Shown: positions 25,819 to 32,799 of the stretch, piece after piece
Position numbering within the stretch: the first letter of the stretch is position 1
How the letters are laid out: each line of letters begins with the position of its first letter
IMG/VR virus record: IMGVR_UViG_3300025671_000144
Location: 1 to 41,935 of that record
Length of the DNA stretch: 41,935 bases
Source: a virus
Direction: 5' to 3' (one strand)
Position numbers and translations under genes: made by a program
Notes under the pieces: generated by a model
The model's database searches: none
Told to the model about the DNA's origin: nothing
The model's input: the letters and a program-made list of their open reading frames with translations, nothing else

Positions 25819-25960
25819 CGCTCTCTATTTTACTATACAATTCATTCAGTACCCTATCCATCTTTGCATGGTAGTGGTGTGCATTCACCAGGTTTCTGTC
25901 CAAAGATGCCTTGATGATTTGACAAGCAAAATGCTGTATCATTTCAAATTTCTCATTCAT
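25805..25960 (-). CDS. Small helical protein, unknown
   Basis: A 51-residue frame starting MNEKFEMIQHFACQIIKASL. It is predicted all-helical with a His-rich middle (NAHHYHAKMD) and a Lys/Glu tail. It begins behind the standard leader (AACAACAAACAATG) and overlaps the next gene by 14 bases. The family is not recognised. Confidence 0.55.
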   Translation of the reverse strand: MNEKFEMIQHFACQIIKASLDRNLVNAHHYHAKMDRVLNELYSKIESDEKS

Positions 25961-26260
25961 TGTTTGTTGTTTTTAGATTAAACCAAACTCCAGATTGGAG
26001 TGTAGATTGGAGAGGAGCCACCAAGTTTAGCCAAAACCTACTAAAAGCTAAACAAGGTGACATCCAAACTCCGAGTTGTCGGTGAGTTGTCGATGCACTA
26101 ACGAACCAAGTTGCCAGTCCGATCTCATCTTTCTATCGATGAGTTGACAGCCCCCTTTCAGCAAGGGAGCAGTTGCCTGATCCAACCACCATCCAACTTT
26201 GTTAGGGAGTAGAAGTTTCGTAATGCTCTCGCATTACTTTGCAACACTACAAAGAAATTC
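25961..26260 (-). promoter_or_regulatory. Intergenic region with several short phased and inverted repeats
   Basis: No convincing gene lies in these 300 bases. They hold AGATTGGAG twice 12 bases apart (25992, 26004), GAGTTGTCG twice 11 bases apart (26073, 26084), the 7-bp inverted pair GTTTAGC/GCTAAAC (26025-26031, 26047-26053), and a perfect GTAATGC-TCTC-GCATTAC hairpin (26220-26237). The helical spacing suggests protein binding upstream of the recombination operon, whose first gene starts at 25960. No clear TTG-N20-TAnnTTTG was found inside it. Confidence 0.45.
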
Positions 26261-26356
26261 TCAACTATGCAAACCGAGAGCCAAACAAACTGCACACACA
26301 ATGCTGATAGTGGACAGCACTATGATTGCTTCGATGTTCTTTTTGATGAGGGTCAT
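26261..26356 (-). CDS. 31-residue membrane peptide
   Basis: A very short frame: a basic start (MTLIKKN), one hydrophobic helix (IEAIIVLSTISIVCAVCLAL) and a short end. Its ATG lies 20 bases downstream of the best promoter in this block (26376-26406), and the repeat-rich intergenic region follows it. The promoter makes translation plausible in spite of the small size. It may be a leader peptide, a small toxin or a membrane-active early protein; nothing in the sequence decides. Confidence 0.45.
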   Translation of the reverse strand: MTLIKKNIEAIIVLSTISIVCAVCLALGLHS

Positions 26357-26375
26357 AGCTTTGTTTTTGGCGGTG

Positions 26376-26406
26376 CAAATGTAATATTATCAGTCATACC
26401 ATTCAA
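26376..26406 (-). promoter_or_regulatory. Strong Bacteroidota promoter, TTG-N20-TACATTTG
   Basis: On the minus strand TTG (26406-26404), 20 spacer bases and TACATTTG (26383-26376) match both consensus boxes at the ideal distance. It overlaps the end of the gene at 26390 and points to the 31-residue peptide and the recombination/replication genes further left. A start site near 26370 is expected. Confidence 0.75.
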
Positions 26407-26557
26407 CCACCCGACAAGGCTCTCCACACTCCTCGCATATGGTTACATCGCAGTCTTCTTCCTCACTATACTCCTCGTAGTATTCACTGCTACGGCAGCA
26501 ATCTGTCACCTCTGTTGATTCTGGCGGTGAAGCCAACTTCCATTCATCGTAGTTCAT
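26390..26557 (-). CDS. Small acidic Cys protein, possible zinc ribbon half
   Basis: A 55-residue frame starting MNYDEWKLASPPESTEVTDC. It is very acidic, with a Cys pair at 20-21 and CEECGEPC near residues 41-48, a knuckle-like arrangement that could hold zinc. Its end contains the promoter for the next gene. Function unknown. Confidence 0.55.
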   Translation of the reverse strand: MNYDEWKLASPPESTEVTDCCRSSEYYEEYSEEEDCDVTICEECGEPCRVVEWYD

Positions 26558-26570
26558 TGCTTATTTGTGT

Positions 26571-26804
26571 TTAATCAATACAGTACACTTCAAACCTACT
26601 ACCTCCATTCCAACCACATACTTCAATCTCTTCTATTAGGTACTTCTTGCCGTCTTTAATACCTATTTTCTTTGATTCGTACATACCTTGGTAAAGAGTT
26701 TTAACTATCTCAAAGTCTCCAAGTTTCTTGTTTGGCTTTGGTGTCCCATCTTTTTTAAGTGGGTTGTCATAGTTTCTTTCAAATACTTCTTCAATTTCAC
26801 TCAT
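26571..26804 (-). CDS. Hypothetical protein
   Basis: A 77-residue protein: a charged N-terminal helix (SEIEEVFERNYDNPLKKDG), a middle helix (IVKTLYQGMYESKKIGI) and two closing strands (KYLIEEIEVCG, RFEVYCID). It is small and soluble. The start overlaps the previous stop as ATGA and the leader CACCAAAGAGAGATG repeats that of the gene at 15361. No family recognised. Confidence 0.55.
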   Translation of the reverse strand: MSEIEEVFERNYDNPLKKDGTPKPNKKLGDFEIVKTLYQGMYESKKIGIKDGKKYLIEEIEVCGWNGGSRFEVYCID

Positions 26805-27082
26805 CTCTCTTTGGTGTTTAGTTTACTGAGTTTCCTATCTAACTGATACTTGCGTTGCACCTCTGCCCACAACTCTTCCGTACCCGACTTGATACGGAGG
26901 TATCTCCCATCGTATTCTGTGTCTTCAGACATGAAGTCATCGATAGCCATTGCGTTTGTCGTGAGGCAAGATTTAATCACCTTCTGATTGACAGGTGATG
27001 CGGACAAGATGGATATTCTCCAATGTCCATAGCCTTCCTTTGTCAACACCATTCGCCTTCTCTGTTCTTTCCAGTTGCTCAT
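26801..27082 (-). CDS. Hypothetical protein
   Basis: A 93-residue, basic protein with a strand-rich N-terminal half (MVLTKEGYGHWRISILSASP) and a helical, Lys/Arg-rich C-terminus (LWAEVQRKYQLDRKLSKLN). It follows the repeated leader TAAAACAAAGCAACAATG. Its positive charge is unlike most neighbours, so a nucleic-acid contact is possible but unproven. Confidence 0.55.
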   Translation of the reverse strand: MSNWKEQRRRMVLTKEGYGHWRISILSASPVNQKVIKSCLTTNAMAIDDFMSEDTEYDGRYLRIKSGTEELWAEVQRKYQLDRKLSKLNTKER

Positions 27083-27094
27083 TGTTGCTTTGTT

Positions 27095-27277
27095 TTAGTC
27101 TTCATACTTATTTCCATCAAGGTCTGTCTTTCCTTCGATATAGAGGAGGAACTCATCACATAATTGCTTGGGTGATTTGTTGTCGTTTAACCACTCAGCT
27201 CTCCATCCATAGGCACGCACAAGTCTTCGGAGGAAATCAATTCCATTCACCTCCATATCTTCTCTCTCTTTACTCAT
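27095..27277 (-). CDS. Hypothetical protein
   Basis: A 60-residue, mainly helical protein (DFLRRLVRAYGWRAEWLNDN then QLCDEFLLYIEGK). Its ATG overlaps the preceding stop as ATGA. Unknown function; no motif beyond the helical pattern. Confidence 0.5.
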   Translation of the reverse strand: MSKEREDMEVNGIDFLRRLVRAYGWRAEWLNDNKSPKQLCDEFLLYIEGKTDLDGNKYED

Positions 27278-27486
27278 TGTTGCTTTGATTTAGATTCCAT
27301 CCATTTTCTGAATCCAAATACCACCAAGTCTTCGATGTGAAAGAACTCTTTGAATTCCGAGCCGTCAGCCTTTATATACTCATAAACGAAATCGGCTATC
27401 TCGTCAAAGTTTGATGGCGTTTCCATATTCATTCTATCGAAATTGTCAATTAGCAATTCGATGATTTCTTTTTTCTTCTCACTCAT
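27274..27486 (-). CDS. Hypothetical protein
   Basis: A 70-residue acidic helical protein (KEIIELLIDNFDRMN, EIADFVYEYIK, DLVVFGFRKWMES). It is preceded by the leader TAAATCAAAGCAACAATG, nearly the same as those of the genes at 27277 and 27082. Family and function are unknown. Confidence 0.5.
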   Translation of the reverse strand: MSEKKKEIIELLIDNFDRMNMETPSNFDEIADFVYEYIKADGSEFKEFFHIEDLVVFGFRKWMESKSKQQ

Positions 27487-27498
27487 TGTTGCTTTGAT

Positions 27499-27855
27499 TT
27501 AGTATTCTCCCCATCCTTGATTAGGGTCGCTTTCAGGGGCTTCGTCTATCCACTCCCATTGTCTACATCTTGTTAGGTTGGGTGATATGAACTTTTCACC
27601 ACTGAAAGCAAGGTCAATGCCTATATCTCTGTCGTGGTATGTATCTCCTGTCAACCCTTCGCATTCATTCATCTCAGCGAGTAACTGGTAGAAGTCTTTG
27701 CCTCCAAACTCACCATACCCTTCATATCTTTTCTCCTCCCACACATTGCCTTTGTCATCGTGTAGATATGCGGTTGTTTGTTCTTCGAAATCGCATCCGA
27801 AACACTCTCTGATAGCCTCGTCTGTGTCTTGTGTAATCCAACTAAATTGTCCCAT
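27499..27855 (-). CDS. Conserved phage protein of the MGQFSW type
   Basis: A 118-residue very acidic protein starting MGQFSWITQDTDEAI. It continues with YLHDDKGNVWEEKRYEGYGE, then FGGKDFYQLLAEMN and DIGIDLAFSG. I recall this arrangement (MGQFSW, xxYEGYGxFGGKDxYxLLaxMN) from phage and plasmid proteins of unknown function, where it appears as a small single-domain protein. The strong negative charge would suit a DNA mimic or host-takeover factor; that is inference only. Confidence 0.6.
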   Translation of the reverse strand: MGQFSWITQDTDEAIRECFGCDFEEQTTAYLHDDKGNVWEEKRYEGYGEFGGKDFYQLLAEMNECEGLTGDTYHDRDIGIDLAFSGEKFISPNLTRCRQWEWIDEAPESDPNQGWGEY

Positions 27856-28021
27856 TGTTCTTTGTTTTAAGTTGTTTCTTTTTTATTTGCACTCTCTTTA
27901 CTTCGGATTGGATGCCGTGCAGATACTCTTGTTCTGCCCAATGAATCTCATCTTCGAGATGCTGTATCAAAGGATTCATCTGCTCCATCAGCTTACCGAA
28001 CTCTCGTTTGCTATATCCCAT
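27842..28021 (-). CDS. Small helical protein, unknown
   Basis: A 59-residue frame starting MGYSKREFGKLMEQMNPLIQ. It is a continuous amphipathic helix ending in a Lys-rich stretch (KRVQIKKKQLKTKNN), so a coiled coil is likely. It overlaps the next gene by 14 bases. Codon use and the normal leader AACAAACATG support it. Function unknown. Confidence 0.55.
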   Translation of the reverse strand: MGYSKREFGKLMEQMNPLIQHLEDEIHWAEQEYLHGIQSEVKRVQIKKKQLKTKNNGTI

Positions 28022-28031
28022 GTTTGTTGTT

Positions 28032-28667
28032 TTATGTCCACTGATCAGCCATTGCCTTGGCTATACCTTCGAATGTCTTACTGCGTAATGTTCTGCGCTC
28101 CTCTGGTGTCTTAGCCTTGAGCAGAGCCTCGTAGTACCAAGTGGCTTGTCGCTTCTTCCTTCCGGTCTTTGAGCATACCCACTCCTTGTACTCGCCCTTC
28201 TCCACGATGTCTGTAGGGGTTAGCAGAGGTAGGTTCTTGAGCCATAAGCAAGTTGACTTACTCGCCTTGTCACCAAACATATATGGATGTACTATCTGAT
28301 CGGGCTTCCGTATATGTGTACTTATTACACTTATAGGGTTCTCGATGGCTATCTTATCTATCGGAGCATCCATCAGCTTACGGACGAAATCCAAGGCTTC
28401 CGCCTGGTTTTTCCATCGCTCCTCATTCTTTGAGCCATCCTTGTTGTACAACCACCTCGCTCCACTCACCGCAAGGTATGTGCATGGGGGATGGGCAATC
28501 ATCATGTCCCACCCCATGTCAATGACATCCCACACACTCTTTTGGAAGTGCCATTCGGGATGCCCTCCACTACAAGGCAGTAGGTCACAAGAGAATGCCT
28601 CGTGACCCTTTGCTCGTAGTTGTTTCGTTACTGCTTGGCTTTCCTCACAAGCTACAAGTATCTTCAT
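28032..28667 (-). CDS. C5-cytosine methyltransferase-like phage protein
   Basis: A 211-residue protein. It has the N-terminal SAM-type strand MKILVACEESQAVTKQLRAK, the phrase WDMMIAHPPCTYLAVSG (53-69) with the Pro-Cys of C5 cytosine methyltransferases, IENPIS (about 110-115), and PDQIVHPYMFG with CLWLKNLP. I know this family from many phages, where it is called a DNA methylase-like or hypothetical protein. The target-recognition part of a full C5 enzyme is missing, so activity and specificity are open. It may protect phage DNA or modify nucleotides. Confidence 0.65.
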   Translation of the reverse strand: MKILVACEESQAVTKQLRAKGHEAFSCDLLPCSGGHPEWHFQKSVWDVIDMGWDMMIAHPPCTYLAVSGARWLYNKDGSKNEERWKNQAEALDFVRKLMDAPIDKIAIENPISVISTHIRKPDQIVHPYMFGDKASKSTCLWLKNLPLLTPTDIVEKGEYKEWVCSKTGRKKRQATWYYEALLKAKTPEERRTLRSKTFEGIAKAMADQWT

Positions 28668-28963
28668 TGTACTTCTATGTCTTCGTTAGGTTTGTATGCA
28701 ATTTCACATATGTAGTGTTCGAGTCTGTTCACCCTTCGGTATCCGCTGAGGACAACAGTATCATTACCATTGTCCACGCTTACGAGTGTCCACACCTTAC
28801 ACTCTTTGACAAGCTTCTTGAATTCATCGAACGAGATGGTGTCTTGGCAGTTCGGATCCATGTCCTTGGGTCTGCACCACTCATCCTCTAGAGGCTTGTA
28901 CTTGTCTATCCAATCCTCGTATTGCATCGCTCGATATATGTACTTCGGTTTTGTAGGCTTCAT
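28664..28963 (-). CDS. Hypothetical protein
   Basis: A 99-residue mixed protein starting MKPTKPKYIYRAMQYEDWID. It has a helix (FDEFKKLVKEC), beta strands (WTLVSVDNGNDTVVLSGY) and a beta end (LEHYICEIAY). It overlaps the methyltransferase-like gene as ATGA. No family recognised. Confidence 0.55.
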   Translation of the reverse strand: MKPTKPKYIYRAMQYEDWIDKYKPLEDEWCRPKDMDPNCQDTISFDEFKKLVKECKVWTLVSVDNGNDTVVLSGYRRVNRLEHYICEIAYKPNEDIEVQ

Positions 28964-28964
28964 T

Positions 28965-29297
28965 CTATGTTAGTTTACTTGAGTTGAACCTAGAGAAGCT
29001 AATCTTAGCCCTCTCATATTGCATCTTACCATTGTGGTAGTATGCTTTCCAGATGTCACCCTCCTCCTCACCATGTCCCGTGACAATGAATAAGGTGTCG
29101 GGGTGCTTTGCGGAGTAGTGTTTCATATCACGGTCGCAATCGTACCACTTCTGGACATCACCCCATAGGTAGCCTTGTGGGTATTCCGAATACGATTCTA
29201 TAGCCCTTTCGTGGCGTTCGGAGTCCATCTCATTGCCCACGGGTTTGCCGTCCTTCATCTTGCGAACTTGCAAGGTATGTTGTGTGTAGTATCCCAT
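28965..29297 (-). CDS. Hypothetical protein of the MGYYT type
   Basis: A 110-residue protein starting MGYYTQHTLQVRKMKDGKPV, then a Trp/Tyr-rich centre (GYLWGDVQKWYDCDRDMKHY) and TLFIVTGHGEEEGDIWKAYY. The alternation of strand and acidic loop, with a centre resembling proteins that start MGYYTxxxL in other phages and plasmids, suggests a small alpha-beta domain. Function unknown. Confidence 0.55.
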   Translation of the reverse strand: MGYYTQHTLQVRKMKDGKPVGNEMDSERHERAIESYSEYPQGYLWGDVQKWYDCDRDMKHYSAKHPDTLFIVTGHGEEEGDIWKAYYHNGKMQYERAKISFSRFNSSKLT

Positions 29298-29309
29298 TAG
29301 TCTTCGTTT

Positions 29310-29666
29310 TTAGCGAACGTATAATCCCGATTCTCTGTGAGGCAGTGTGTAGTCAGCATCAAGGTCATCCCAATCGATAAGCTCCCACACCTCTTCGTCA
29401 AACTCAATGGTTGAGTCATCGTAGTCTCCATTTCTGAGGTTATGCTCAATCATGGATATGAAGTCGTACTCATCTCTGTAGATGCCACCCTCACAACCAA
29501 GGTGGATTTCGTAGCGTCCTTTTGACTTGTTCCACATCTCATCACCCTCACGCACATACATCTCATAGCCATCCTCTGACTCATCAGATCTGAACTGCGT
29601 GTTGCCCGACCAACTGCATGGTTGAACGGTGATGTTTCTCTTCTTTAGAAAGATTCCTTCATTCAT
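29310..29666 (-). CDS. Acidic hypothetical protein
   Basis: A 118-residue protein with a beta-rich first part (NITVQPCSWSGNTQF, GRYEIHLG) and a very acidic C-terminal half (DEEVWELIDWDDLDADY). Its start lies 8 bases inside the preceding frame. Net charge is strongly negative. No family recognised. Confidence 0.55.
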   Translation of the reverse strand: MNEGIFLKKRNITVQPCSWSGNTQFRSDESEDGYEMYVREGDEMWNKSKGRYEIHLGCEGGIYRDEYDFISMIEHNLRNGDYDDSTIEFDEEVWELIDWDDLDADYTLPHRESGLYVR

Positions 29667-29922
29667 TTGTTTGTTGTTTTAAGATTACTACTTCTACCCA
29701 CCCCTTCTCGGAGTATTCAGGCTCTGCTATTGTTCCCTTTGGATGAGGATGGCATTCGCCATTCCCTAGCTTTTGACATAGCAGACCCGCAGCTCTCCAA
29801 AGCCCAGGCTCCGGCATTGGGTCGTGTTCGTCATCGTAATACACCTCACCACGACATTCGTACATATTGTTGTCCTCATCGTACTTGAAGGTGTAGCCAT
29901 TTACTCTTTGCACCATACTCAT
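29659..29922 (-). CDS. Hypothetical protein
   Basis: An 87-residue protein starting MSMVQRVNGYTFKYDEDNNM; an ATG two codons later is also possible. It has a beta hairpin (YECRGEVYYDDEH), a helix (LWRAAGLLCQKLG) and Cys/His residues (CHPHPKG). The His/Cys set could bind a metal, but spacing is not that of a known finger. Confidence 0.5.
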   Translation of the reverse strand: MSMVQRVNGYTFKYDEDNNMYECRGEVYYDDEHDPMPEPGLWRAAGLLCQKLGNGECHPHPKGTIAEPEYSEKGWVEVVILKQQTNE

Positions 29923-30197
29923 TTGTTTTTTCTTATTACATATCCTCGGTCTGACATCGCTGACTTGAGAAGAGTTTCTAGTCGTTGCACCTTGATGTGC
30001 AGACTCTCGTTCTCCTCACGAAGCCTCTCTTCAGACCTTGAGAAATCCAACTTGAACTGCTCCAACTTCTCGTCTATCAGCTTCCCTTTGTAGTTGCTGA
30101 TGTCATACGGAAAGTTGACATGAGTTGAGTATTTCGAACTCGCATACACATGGGCGAAGCCCTTGACAGACTTGTCTGTCCATTCAAATTTTGCCAT
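29919..30197 (-). CDS. Hypothetical coiled-coil protein
   Basis: A 92-residue protein. The first 35 residues look globular (FEWTDKSVKGFAHVYASSKY); the rest is a long heptad-like helix (LEQFKLDFSRSEERLREENE then SLHIKVQRLETLLKSAM). It likely oligomerises. It overlaps the next gene as ATGA. Unknown function. Confidence 0.55.
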   Translation of the reverse strand: MAKFEWTDKSVKGFAHVYASSKYSTHVNFPYDISNYKGKLIDEKLEQFKLDFSRSEERLREENESLHIKVQRLETLLKSAMSDRGYVIRKNK

Positions 30198-30221
30198 TGT
30201 TGTTTGTTTTTGGCGGTTAAA

Positions 30222-30491
30222 CTATCGTGTGAAGAGTATCTTTGAGTCACCCTCCCAATCTATCAATTCCATTGCTCCCCCATCGTTACCCTCGTCATCT
30301 CTCATCGGAATGAGGGATGCTCCGTTGTCTAGGCGGATTATAACTGGGTTGCTGTACCAACCGAAATTATCCATCTCGTCTTTTGTCATCCTTCGGATTT
30401 GGATAATCTTTCTGCCGACCAAGTCATCCTTGAACTGATCAGCACCCTTCAATGCATCCAACATTTGGGGCGTATGTTTAATCTCACTCAT
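30222..30491 (-). CDS. Hypothetical protein
   Basis: An 89-residue acidic protein starting MSEIKHTPQMLDALKGADQF. It then has strands (RKIIQIRRMT, PVIIRLDNGASLIPMRDDEG). The order of helix then paired strands with a charged loop suggests a compact domain. I do not recognise the family. Confidence 0.55.
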   Translation of the reverse strand: MSEIKHTPQMLDALKGADQFKDDLVGRKIIQIRRMTKDEMDNFGWYSNPVIIRLDNGASLIPMRDDEGNDGGAMELIDWEGDSKILFTR

Positions 30492-30508
30492 TTGTTGTTG
30501 TTTTTGGT

Positions 30509-31237
30509 TTACACTTCTATTACAAATCCGTTGTCAATACCTTGTTGCATAGATGTCTTACTGCCTTTGAATCGCAGTCCAATCACATACGCACCCTTGT
30601 TGTCTATCATAAGGTCATCCGATGTATCACCATCCAACACCTTGTATCCGTTCCACATCTTCGGAAGATTGCCCTTCTTCTGAACACCAAACACCACGCT
30701 AACTGGCGCACCAATCTTGAGTGCAGACATGGCATCGTCATGGTTGTCCTCTGCTCTGCTGAAGGTGATTCTGTACCTATCAGACCTATCGATATACTTG
30801 CGCACCTTGCCCACAATCTTTGTGTAATCGTAGAACACAAGGTGTGGGAACTCATCCAACACATCGACACCGAGTCTTCTGTTGATGATGCCAATGAAAT
30901 CAAGATCGGATGTTCCGTTGAGTCGTACGGCTATCTGTTCACCTTTCTTCTCTGCCTTGCGGTTGAGCTTGATGAGTTCTGCATACAAATCCTCAGCAAA
31001 CTTTTGCTTGTCTGAAAGGAATCGTTCTGTCTTTTTTATCCGTGCTGTCTGTACGCTGTTGAACGCACCACGCCCAGCCTTGTATAGACAAGCCAACGCA
31101 CACCCTTCCGATGCCTTCGGGCAGATGTTTATGCCTTTGCTGTTCTGAATATGTGGGGCAAGGTACATGATGGCACTCGCCCTACTATTCTTCGCAGTCT
31201 TTGCATTCGTTGTGCCTACTGCTAATAGTTTTCCCAT
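30509..31237 (-). CDS. Gp88-like phage protein
   Basis: A 242-residue protein resembling the phage Gene 88 family as I remember it. It has NICPKASEGCALACLYKAGR (37-56) with three cysteines as C-x6-C-x3-C, IAVRLNGTSDLDF (102-114), LVFYDYTK (132-139) and YRITFSRAED (152-161), plus GYKVLDGDTSDDLM near the end. The family lacks a settled function; the Cys cluster could hold a metal or iron-sulfur centre and the body resembles a barrel of repeated strand-helix units. It is the largest protein in a run of small early genes. Confidence 0.65.
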   Translation of the reverse strand: MGKLLAVGTTNAKTAKNSRASAIMYLAPHIQNSKGINICPKASEGCALACLYKAGRGAFNSVQTARIKKTERFLSDKQKFAEDLYAELIKLNRKAEKKGEQIAVRLNGTSDLDFIGIINRRLGVDVLDEFPHLVFYDYTKIVGKVRKYIDRSDRYRITFSRAEDNHDDAMSALKIGAPVSVVFGVQKKGNLPKMWNGYKVLDGDTSDDLMIDNKGAYVIGLRFKGSKTSMQQGIDNGFVIEV

Positions 31238-31241
31238 GTGT

Positions 31242-31523
31242 TCAGTGTTTCCAAATCATTATAGTTCCAGGGTCGTTCCATTCCCAATAGTATCCGTTGT
31301 CATCAGCTAACTTCTCCAAAGAATCATCAACTCCACGTCCATAGTAGTCGAAGAATGGGAAGTCGTAACATTCATCGGCAGCTATCCACAATCCGCTGTC
31401 ATTTTCCATGTTGTCATCCTCCCATCGGTCGGAATCTCCATAGAACTCTTCTGCCGTTCCACAAACCTTGATGCCTTTCTTCTCTAAAAGTTCTGACATC
31501 TTACGAAGCGTTATCTGTTTCAT
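31242..31523 (-). CDS. Acidic hypothetical protein
   Basis: A 93-residue protein. A basic helix (MKQITLRKMSELLEKKGIKV) is followed by an acidic, aromatic-rich region (DRWEDDNMENDSGLWIAADE then YDFPFFDYYGRGVDD) and a Trp-rich end. Strong negative charge apart from the start. The start overlaps the preceding stop as ATGA. Function unknown. Confidence 0.55.
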   Translation of the reverse strand: MKQITLRKMSELLEKKGIKVCGTAEEFYGDSDRWEDDNMENDSGLWIAADECYDFPFFDYYGRGVDDSLEKLADDNGYYWEWNDPGTIMIWKH

Positions 31524-31783
31524 TTGTTTGGGTATATAGGGTGGGGAATTTCAAATACATTGTTCCAAGCGTACATCCATTCGCTCAATGCCTCTTGACA
31601 TTGGTTGAGGATGTCAACTTCCAGTTCGTACATCGCTCGTTCGCCTATAGCATTCGCATCCATGTGATCGTGCAGTTCTTCGAACGAATGACAATGGGAC
31701 AAACCGTTGTCTTTGATTTCCTTCCACATCTCTTTCAAGATGGGAGCCATATCGATGGTGATTTCTGTATTTACTTTTGCCAT
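31520..31783 (-). CDS. Hypothetical helical protein
   Basis: An 87-residue acidic helical protein (APILKEMWKEIKDNGLSHCH; VDILNQCQEALSEWMYAWNN). Preceded by the leader AAAAACCAGAGCATG, which is also found before the gene at 32141. No family recognised. Confidence 0.55.
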   Translation of the reverse strand: MAKVNTEITIDMAPILKEMWKEIKDNGLSHCHSFEELHDHMDANAIGERAMYELEVDILNQCQEALSEWMYAWNNVFEIPHPIYPNK

Positions 31784-31793
31784 GCTCTGGTTT

Positions 31794-32141
31794 TTATGGA
31801 TTGATTAATTGTAATGCTCTTTCATTGTCCAAGAAATCTTGCACACTCTTTGAATCTTGCACGATTGGTATCAGTCTGCCCACTACATCTGCGCTCACCC
31901 ATCCAAATTGATTTGTGCTGTCGATTGTTTCCCCATCCTTCTCTTGCCAAATCATTACTTCAGCATCGGGAGAGTGAACTCCATCTGCGAAATCGTACTG
32001 CCTCTTTATTGACACACCATTCTTATTGCGTCTATTCGTGCAATAATGCATCGAAGAGAACTGAACGGAAATCGTCATTCCGTTTTCGAATCGCATTGTG
32101 AAACCCGTACCCGTGTTCGATGTTAGCTGTGAATTTACCAT
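31794..32141 (-). CDS. Hypothetical protein
   Basis: A 115-residue beta-rich protein (FTMRFENGMTISVQFSSMHY), followed by AEVMIWQEKDGETI and a short helical end. The sequence of strands with a Trp-containing turn resembles small beta-sandwich phage proteins, but no specific family is clear. It shares the AAAAACCAGAGCATG leader with the following gene. Confidence 0.55.
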   Translation of the reverse strand: MVNSQLTSNTGTGFTMRFENGMTISVQFSSMHYCTNRRNKNGVSIKRQYDFADGVHSPDAEVMIWQEKDGETIDSTNQFGWVSADVVGRLIPIVQDSKSVQDFLDNERALQLINP

Positions 32142-32151
32142 GCTCTGGTTT

Positions 32152-32427
32152 TTATTTGTTTAGCTGATTCTCAATTTCCTCGATACGAGGCGCATTGTAG
32201 TCGCTCCTATCTTCCATTTGCTTCAACTCCAATTTCAACTGTACGCAAGTGAGAAGCGTACTCAAATACTCTAATGCCTCGCCCTCCTCTCCATCAGCAT
32301 AAGGCAGTACATCCTCGGTGATGGTCTTGGCGAATATTTGCAAACATTTGTGTTCGCCTTGCGTTTCGTATATCTCAACGAAATCTTGAACCTCTTCTTT
32401 TAGGTTCGGGTATTTATTCGGATCCAT
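32152..32427 (-). CDS. Acidic helical hypothetical protein
   Basis: A 91-residue protein, helical throughout (LKEEVQDFVEIYETQGEHKC; EALEYLSTLLTCVQLKLELK) and strongly acidic. The last 30 residues could be coiled coil. Function unknown. Confidence 0.55.
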   Translation of the reverse strand: MDPNKYPNLKEEVQDFVEIYETQGEHKCLQIFAKTITEDVLPYADGEEGEALEYLSTLLTCVQLKLELKQMEDRSDYNAPRIEEIENQLNK

Positions 32428-32442
32428 GTTCTTGGATTTTGG

Positions 32443-32787
32443 TTACACACTAATTGAATGTCTGTCAAGCTTTGGCGGTTCGTAAAACCATCCGCACCCA
32501 TTGTCACCACAGACAACGAGTTCCCATCCAACACGATACTCGTTTGTCGGATTCAGGCGCATGGAGAAACCTTCGTGCAGTTCGCATTCTTCATAAAAAT
32601 CTGGCAGTTTCATTCTGAAGAAACGATCTACCTCCCATTCCAAATCCTTCAACGCATCTGCTTTCATGTCATCGCAATCATCAAGAAATGACACATCAAT
32701 ACGCAATATCATGTTGGGATGCTTTGTCCTCGATTCGGGCAGAAGGAATTCAACCCATTTCTTTTTCATTCTTTTTTCACGAATCAT
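32443..32787 (-). CDS. Hypothetical protein
   Basis: A 114-residue protein with a basic start (MIREKRMKKKWVEFLLPESR), a strand (NMILRIDVSFL), an acidic helix and a C-terminal beta part with Cys and Trp (WELVVCGDNGCGWFYEPPK). CGDNGC could be a metal-binding turn, but two cysteines alone are not decisive. An internal ATG at codon 7 is an alternative start. Confidence 0.5.
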   Translation of the reverse strand: MIREKRMKKKWVEFLLPESRTKHPNMILRIDVSFLDDCDDMKADALKDLEWEVDRFFRMKLPDFYEECELHEGFSMRLNPTNEYRVGWELVVCGDNGCGWFYEPPKLDRHSISV

Positions 32788-32799
32788 ATTTCCTGGATT

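Noticed and set aside
26267-26518. 83-codon plus-strand frame with a hydrophobic C-terminus
   Set aside because: Antisense to a small Cys protein gene and the promoter region; leader and codon use favour the minus strand.
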